This document shows positions 60,678 through 64,000 of a stretch of 64,000 nucleotides of DNA, piece by piece. A model generated the notes under the pieces. That model did no database searches. It was not told where the DNA came from and worked only from the letters and a program-made list of their open reading frames with translations. Origin of the DNA: JBDIAG01 sp963835085 (lineage in GTDB: Bacteria; Actinomycetota; Actinomycetes; Actinomycetales; CAWJMD01); assembly GCA_963835085.1 (NCBI GenBank), contig CAWIED010000001.1, positions 3,286,001 through 3,350,000 on the forward strand, written 5' to 3'. Numbering within the stretch: the first letter of the stretch is position 1; every line of letters starts with the position of its first letter. The position numbers were made by a program, and so were the translations under genes.

Positions 60678-61283
60678 TCAGCCCTTACCGAGCAGCGCCC
60701 GTACGTGACTCGCAGCCAGCACAGCCAGCCCCAGCACGACGATGACCGCCAAGGCGATCGTGCCTGCATTGTCGACCTTGTCGAGCACCGCGTGGTAGCC
60801 GGCACCGGCCAGATATCCGATGGCCGCTGCCTGCACACCCCAGATCAGGCCACCAACGGCATTGCCGATGCTGAACGAGCGTCGGCTCATGCCGCTCATA
60901 CCGCAGATGCCTGGCACCAGGGCACGCAACAAGGCGGTCCACCGGCCGAGGACGACCGCCAGGGCTCCACGCCGATCGACGAACGCGAGTGCCTCGTCGA
61001 TCTTCCCGCTCTCGCGCAGCCGTCGGGGCAGCCGGGTGATCAGCGCCGGCCCTACCCTGCGGCCCACCGTGAAGCCGATCTGGTCACCCACGATCGCCCC
61101 GGCCACGGCCACGATAGCTACCGCCCAGATCGGCAGCCGGCCCTCGTGCGCTGCGACTCCGGCGATGACGACTGCCGTCTCGCCGGGAATGAACATTCCG
61201 ACCATCACCGAGGCCTCGACCGCCGGCAGCAGGAACCCGAAGATCAGCATGAGGGCGGGCGGCAGCGCCGAGATCCAGTCCAT
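60678..61283 (-). CDS. DedA-family membrane protein
   Basis: The protein has 201 residues with about five membrane helices. The DedA pattern is FIPGETAVVIAGVAAHEGRLP, followed by GDQIGFTVGRRVG and GRWTALLRALVPGICGMSGM. DedA/SNARE-associated proteins are thought to move lipids across the membrane. The ATG at 61283 fits the family start. The gene is convergent with pstB, only 3 bp apart, and no terminator is visible there. Confidence 0.88.
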   Translation of the reverse strand: MDWISALPPALMLIFGFLLPAVEASVMVGMFIPGETAVVIAGVAAHEGRLPIWAVAIVAVAGAIVGDQIGFTVGRRVGPALITRLPRRLRESGKIDEALAFVDRRGALAVVLGRWTALLRALVPGICGMSGMSRRSFSIGNAVGGLIWGVQAAAIGYLAGAGYHAVLDKVDNAGTIALAVIVVLGLAVLAASHVRALLGKG

Positions 61284-61397
61284 GACCGTGGTCAGCGCGC
61301 ACCTCCGCTCCACACTCCAGCCCGGCAGGTACGCCTGGCCTGCCGTCACAGTAGGCCCCGTGGCATGAAGGAGACCTGAACGGTCTACGGTCGGCCC

Positions 61398-61811
61398 ATG
61401 ACCGTGTGGCAAAGCAAGGCCGCCGTCGACTACATGCTCGACCAGGCCGTCACGTGGGCGGTGGTCGGCCTGTCGGGCGATCCGTCCAGAACCGCGTTTC
61501 AGATCGCCTCTCTGCTGCAGCAGCGAGGCAAGCGGATCGTGCCCGTGCATCCGGCTGCGGACACCGTGCTCGGCGAGCAGGCCTATCCCACGCTCGCCGA
61601 CATCCCCTTCCCGGTCGAGGTGGTCGACGTCTTCCGGCGCAGCGAGGCAGCCGGGCAGTTCGCGGACGAAGCCGTGGCCATCGGCGCCAAGGGGGTGTGG
61701 TTCCAGCTCGGGGTGATCGACGAGGCGGCCTTCGAGCGCACGACGAAGGCCGGCCTGCTCATGGTGATGGACACCTGCCCCGCGATCGAATGGCGGCGGC
61801 GCGGCCAGTGA
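61398..61811 (+). CDS. CoA-binding (YccU-like) protein
   Basis: The protein has 137 residues. It is a Rossmann-type CoA-binding domain (WAVVGLSGDPSRTAFQIASLLQQRGKRIVPVHP; KGVWFQLGVID; MDTCPAIEW). The family resembles the alpha subunit of succinyl-CoA synthetase; function is unknown. The ATG at 61398 follows GGTCGGCCC. It is divergent from DedA. Confidence 0.88.
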   Translation: MTVWQSKAAVDYMLDQAVTWAVVGLSGDPSRTAFQIASLLQQRGKRIVPVHPAADTVLGEQAYPTLADIPFPVEVVDVFRRSEAAGQFADEAVAIGAKGVWFQLGVIDEAAFERTTKAGLLMVMDTCPAIEWRRRGQ

Positions 61812-61909
61812 CGCCGGGCGGGCCTTCCGACGCCGAATGGCGCGCCCGGCCGGGCGCGCTGGTCAGGCGCTGAACCGCGAGGGTTCGAACCGCGTGCTGG
61901 GTGGCTCGC

Positions 61910-62206
61910 TCAGACGCAGGCGACTGCCGACACCGGCATGTGCAGGGTCGGCGGCAGCATCCGCTGCGGCCCCCACGGCACCTGACGGGTGACGACGTCG
62001 TTCGTCCACTCGCCGTTCATGCGCAGCCGGAGCATGCCGGCATGCGACGGGTCAGGCAGCCAGCCCGCGGCTGGCAGGTACAGGTTTGTGCTCACATATC
62101 GATGATCGGGCCAGCCTCCGCGAGACTGAAATCCAACACACGTGAGTACGGTCACCGTCGTGCTCGCGGTAATCAGATCTTTACTTCGCCGACACGCGCG
62201 CGTCAC
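61910..62206 (-). CDS. Possible small protein of unknown function
   Basis: A 98-residue frame on the minus strand lies in a 473-bp gap that is otherwise empty (61812-62284). The composition is plausible (YVSTNLYLPAAGW; RLRMNGEWTND; TLHMPVSAVACV) and not an obvious shadow of another gene. It has no recognisable domain and no clear ribosome site, so it may be a real gene, a remnant, or noise. Confidence 0.3.
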   Translation of the reverse strand: MTRACRRSKDLITASTTVTVLTCVGFQSRGGWPDHRYVSTNLYLPAAGWLPDPSHAGMLRLRMNGEWTNDVVTRQVPWGPQRMLPPTLHMPVSAVACV

Positions 62207-62284
62207 CGGGTGAACCGAATCGGGCGCTCACTCGGAGCCGACCGCCAGCGCCGGGACGAGCAGCGATAGGAGAAGATCGTTGGC

Positions 62285-64000
62285 GTGAGTGAGCCCATTG
62301 ACGAGCACTTCACCCGTCAAGTTCGTGCCCTGGCCGAAGATCTTCCCGACCCGGCACACGACGCGGCCACCGCTAGCACCCGTGCCGAGCTTCTCGAGCT
62401 GTTCCGGGCCGAGGCGCAGGCCCGTCACCTCGACCTCGCCGCACGCTGGCTGCGCAGCAAAGACCTAGGTTTTTACACCATCGGTTCCGCCGGTCACGAG
62501 AGCAATGCCGCGGTGGCCATGGCGCTGCGGCCGAGCGACCCGGCACTGCTGCACTACCGCTCGGGCGGGTTCTACGCTGCCCGCGCCGCCCAGGTGCCCG
62601 GCTCGACCCCGATCCGCGACGTGCTGCTCGGCCTCGCAGCCTCCAGCGACGACCCGATCTCGCACGGACGGCACAAGGTCTTCGGCCACCCCGGGCTGGC
62701 GATCATCCCGCAGACGTCGACCATCGCCTCGCACCTGCCGCGCGCCGTCGGGCTGGCCTTCGGTATCGACCAACGCACCGCGCTGGGGGTCACCAGCGAG
62801 TGGCCGCAGGACGCGGTGGTGGTGTGCTCGTTCGGCGATGCCTCGGCCAACCATTCCACCGCGGTGGGCGCCCTGAACGCTGCAGCCTACCTGCGATACC
62901 GGGGCGTCCGGCTGCCGTTGCTGTTCGTCTGCGAAGACAACGGGCTCGGCATCAGCACGCGCACACCGTCGGGGTGGCCCGAGCGCGCGCTGCCCGGGTA
63001 CGGCCTCGACTACATGCGGGTCGACGGCACCGATCCCGAGGGGCTCCTAGCGGTCAGCCGGGAGCTGGCCGGCAAGGTGCGGGCCACGCGCCGGCCGGCG
63101 GTGCTGCACCTGAAGACGGTGCGCTTCATGGGGCACGCGGGCAGCGATGCCGAGCTCGCCTACCGCACCCGTGCCGACATCGAGCGCGACTACGCCCGCG
63201 ACCCGTTGCTGGCGACGGCACACGCGTTGGTGCGGCTCGGGATGTCGCCGGGCGAGGTGCTGGCCGACTACGAGGCGCTGCGCGTCGAGGTGATGAGCGC
63301 TGCCGCCTCCCTGCAGGACACCCCTCGACTCACCACTGCGGCAGCCGTGATGGAACCGTTGACGGCCCGTCGGCCCGTCGAGGTGGCCCTTGCCGCCCGG
63401 ACCGAGCCGGTCCGGAGCGTCGCGGCGAGTCAGAGCCCGACCCGCGTCGAGGCGACCCGGAGCCCGACCGGCGTCGGGACGACCCAGGGCCCGACCGGCG
63501 TCGGGACGACCCAGGGCCCGACCGGCGTCGGGACGACCCAGGGCCCGACCGGCGTCGGAGCGACCCAGGGCCCGACGGGCGTCGGAGGGACGCCCAGCGG
63601 CGGGTTCACCTTGGCGCAGACGATCAACTCCACCCTGGCCGACGTGCTGGCAGCCCACCCGTCAGCATTGGTCTTCGGCGAGGACGTGGCGGTCAAGGGG
63701 GGCGTCTACGGGGTGACCCGCGGGCTGCGAAAGCGCTTCGGGGGCAGGGTCTTCGACACCATGCTCGACGAGCAGACGATTCTCGGCACCGCGCTGGGCA
63801 CGGCCTTGGCGGGATTTCTGCCGATCCCCGAGATCCAGTACCTGGCCTATCTGCACAACGCCGAGGATCAGCTGCGCGGCGAGGGCGCGAGCCTGCGGTT
63901 CTTCTCGGCCGGGCAGTACGGCAACGGCATGGTGGTACGGGTGGCCGGGCTGGCCTATCAGCTGGGTTTCGGCGGCCACTTTCACAACGACAACTCGGTG
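62285..64000 (+). CDS. Fused 2-oxoacid dehydrogenase E1 (alpha-beta), C-terminus outside window
   Basis: At least 572 residues are visible. Residues 1-370 are the E1-alpha half: FYTIGSAGHESNAAVAMAL, the thiamine-pyrophosphate region FGDASANHSTAVGALNAAAY, and CEDNGLGIST. A linker of 27-bp repeats follows, then the E1-beta half: LVFGEDVAVKGGVYGVTRGL, DEQTILGTALG and PIPEIQYLAYLHNAEDQLRGEGASLRFFS. It belongs to the branched-chain/acetoin/pyruvate-type alpha2beta2 E1 enzymes with both subunits on one chain. It would decarboxylate a 2-oxoacid and pass the acyl group to E2. The start GTG 62285 has AGGAG 12 bp upstream. Confidence 0.88.
   Translation, partial: MSEPIDEHFTRQVRALAEDLPDPAHDAATASTRAELLELFRAEAQARHLDLAARWLRSKDLGFYTIGSAGHESNAAVAMALRPSDPALLHYRSGGFYAARAAQVPGSTPIRDVLLGLAASSDDPISHGRHKVFGHPGLAIIPQTSTIASHLPRAVGLAFGIDQRTALGVTSEWPQDAVVVCSFGDASANHSTAVGALNAAAYLRYRGVRLPLLFVCEDNGLGISTRTPSGWPERALPGYGLDYMRVDGTDPEGLLAVSRELAGKVRATRRPAVLHLKTVRFMGHAGSDAELAYRTRADIERDYARDPLLATAHALVRLGMSPGEVLADYEALRVEVMSAAASLQDTPRLTTAAAVMEPLTARRPVEVALAARTEPVRSVAASQSPTRVEATRSPTGVGTTQGPTGVGTTQGPTGVGTTQGPTGVGATQGPTGVGGTPSGGFTLAQTINSTLADVLAAHPSALVFGEDVAVKGGVYGVTRGLRKRFGGRVFDTMLDEQTILGTALGTALAGFLPIPEIQYLAYLHNAEDQLRGEGASLRFFSAGQYGNGMVVRVAGLAYQLGFGGHFHNDNSV
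63434..63595 (+). repeat. Six tandem 27-bp repeats in the E1 linker
   Basis: Units begin at 63434, 63461, 63488, 63515, 63542 and 63569, each 27 bp. Units 3 and 4 look identical and the others differ by a few bases. They encode SPTRVEATR, SPTGVGTTQ, then GPTGVGTTQ variants. This forms a flexible 54-residue linker between the alpha-like and beta-like halves of the enzyme. Confidence 0.92.

Noticed and set aside
61860..61900. tRNA-like GGTTCGAACC sequence near 61.88 kb
   Set aside because: No acceptor, D or anticodon arms can be formed around it.
63430..63696. Minus-strand frame with PTPVGPWVV repeats
   Set aside because: It is the shadow of the 27-bp repeat in the E1 linker.

Overview
The window is chromosomal DNA from a high-GC actinobacterium. 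The best evidence is a BldC orthologue next to a DUF3073 gene and purM, a sterol-carrier gene beside purF, an F420-dependent glucose-6-phosphate dehydrogenase, a Ku plus split-LigD end-joining locus, several PspC/HisKA_3 sensor kinases with LuxR-type regulators, and frequent GTG starts. A member of the Propionibacteriales is a reasonable guess, but no marker gene here fixes the genus. There is no rRNA operon, prophage, transposase or CRISPR array. Three tRNA genes (Glu, Asp, Phe) sit together near 26.5 kb.

Layout. 0-7.4 kb: a DeoR regulator divergent from a DUF4406 gene, a MocR/PdxR regulator divergent from a flavin/PLP-type oxidase and an EamA exporter, a BenE transporter, and phosphoglucomutase. 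7.9-15.3 kb: a BldC paralogue in an apparent operon with purC, a very large uncharacterised helical protein, an MBL hydrolase, a PucR-type regulator and TerC. 15.6-20.1 kb: a PspC-domain membrane system with its own sensor kinase and response regulator. 20.2-26.2 kb: thioesterase, sterol carrier protein, purF, a phasin, a small metallopeptidase and a patatin. 27.3-35.5 kb: two further kinase/regulator pairs around an ABC-2 exporter and a dicarboxylate symporter. 35.9-46.8 kb: alanine-type aminotransferase, Fgd, SDR, a serine hydrolase, BldC, DUF3073, purM, DUF2252, an HhH-GPD protein and a double-hotdog thioesterase. 48.3-54.7 kb: a GH65 phosphorylase, PfkB kinase, sugar porter and ROK regulator catabolic cluster. 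54.9-64 kb: a GT87-type mannosyltransferase, the methyltransferase-like/LigD-polymerase/DNA-ligase operon divergent from Ku, an orphan pstB, DedA, a CoA-binding protein, and a fused 2-oxoacid dehydrogenase E1 that runs off the end.

Two genome-organisation points stand out. purF and purM, normally neighbours, lie about 19 kb apart in opposite orientation, and a single inversion of the intervening segment would restore the usual order. Both BldC-family genes are linked to purine genes.

The main unexplained material is intergenic and structured. There is a pair of about 90-nt elements (15.4 and 47.1 kb) whose long terminal arms differ in sequence but are each self-complementary around a shared 15-nt core at the same offset, with a possible third member at 27.0 kb. 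There is also a two-copy palindrome family (35.6 and 47.5 kb), a 73-bp tandem array of hairpins (47.6-47.9 kb) and a 106-bp triplicate (39.2-39.5 kb). The 1.4-kb gap at 46.8-48.3 kb holds four of these side by side. In-frame short tandem repeats also recur in linkers of three proteins (15, 18 and 27 bp units).
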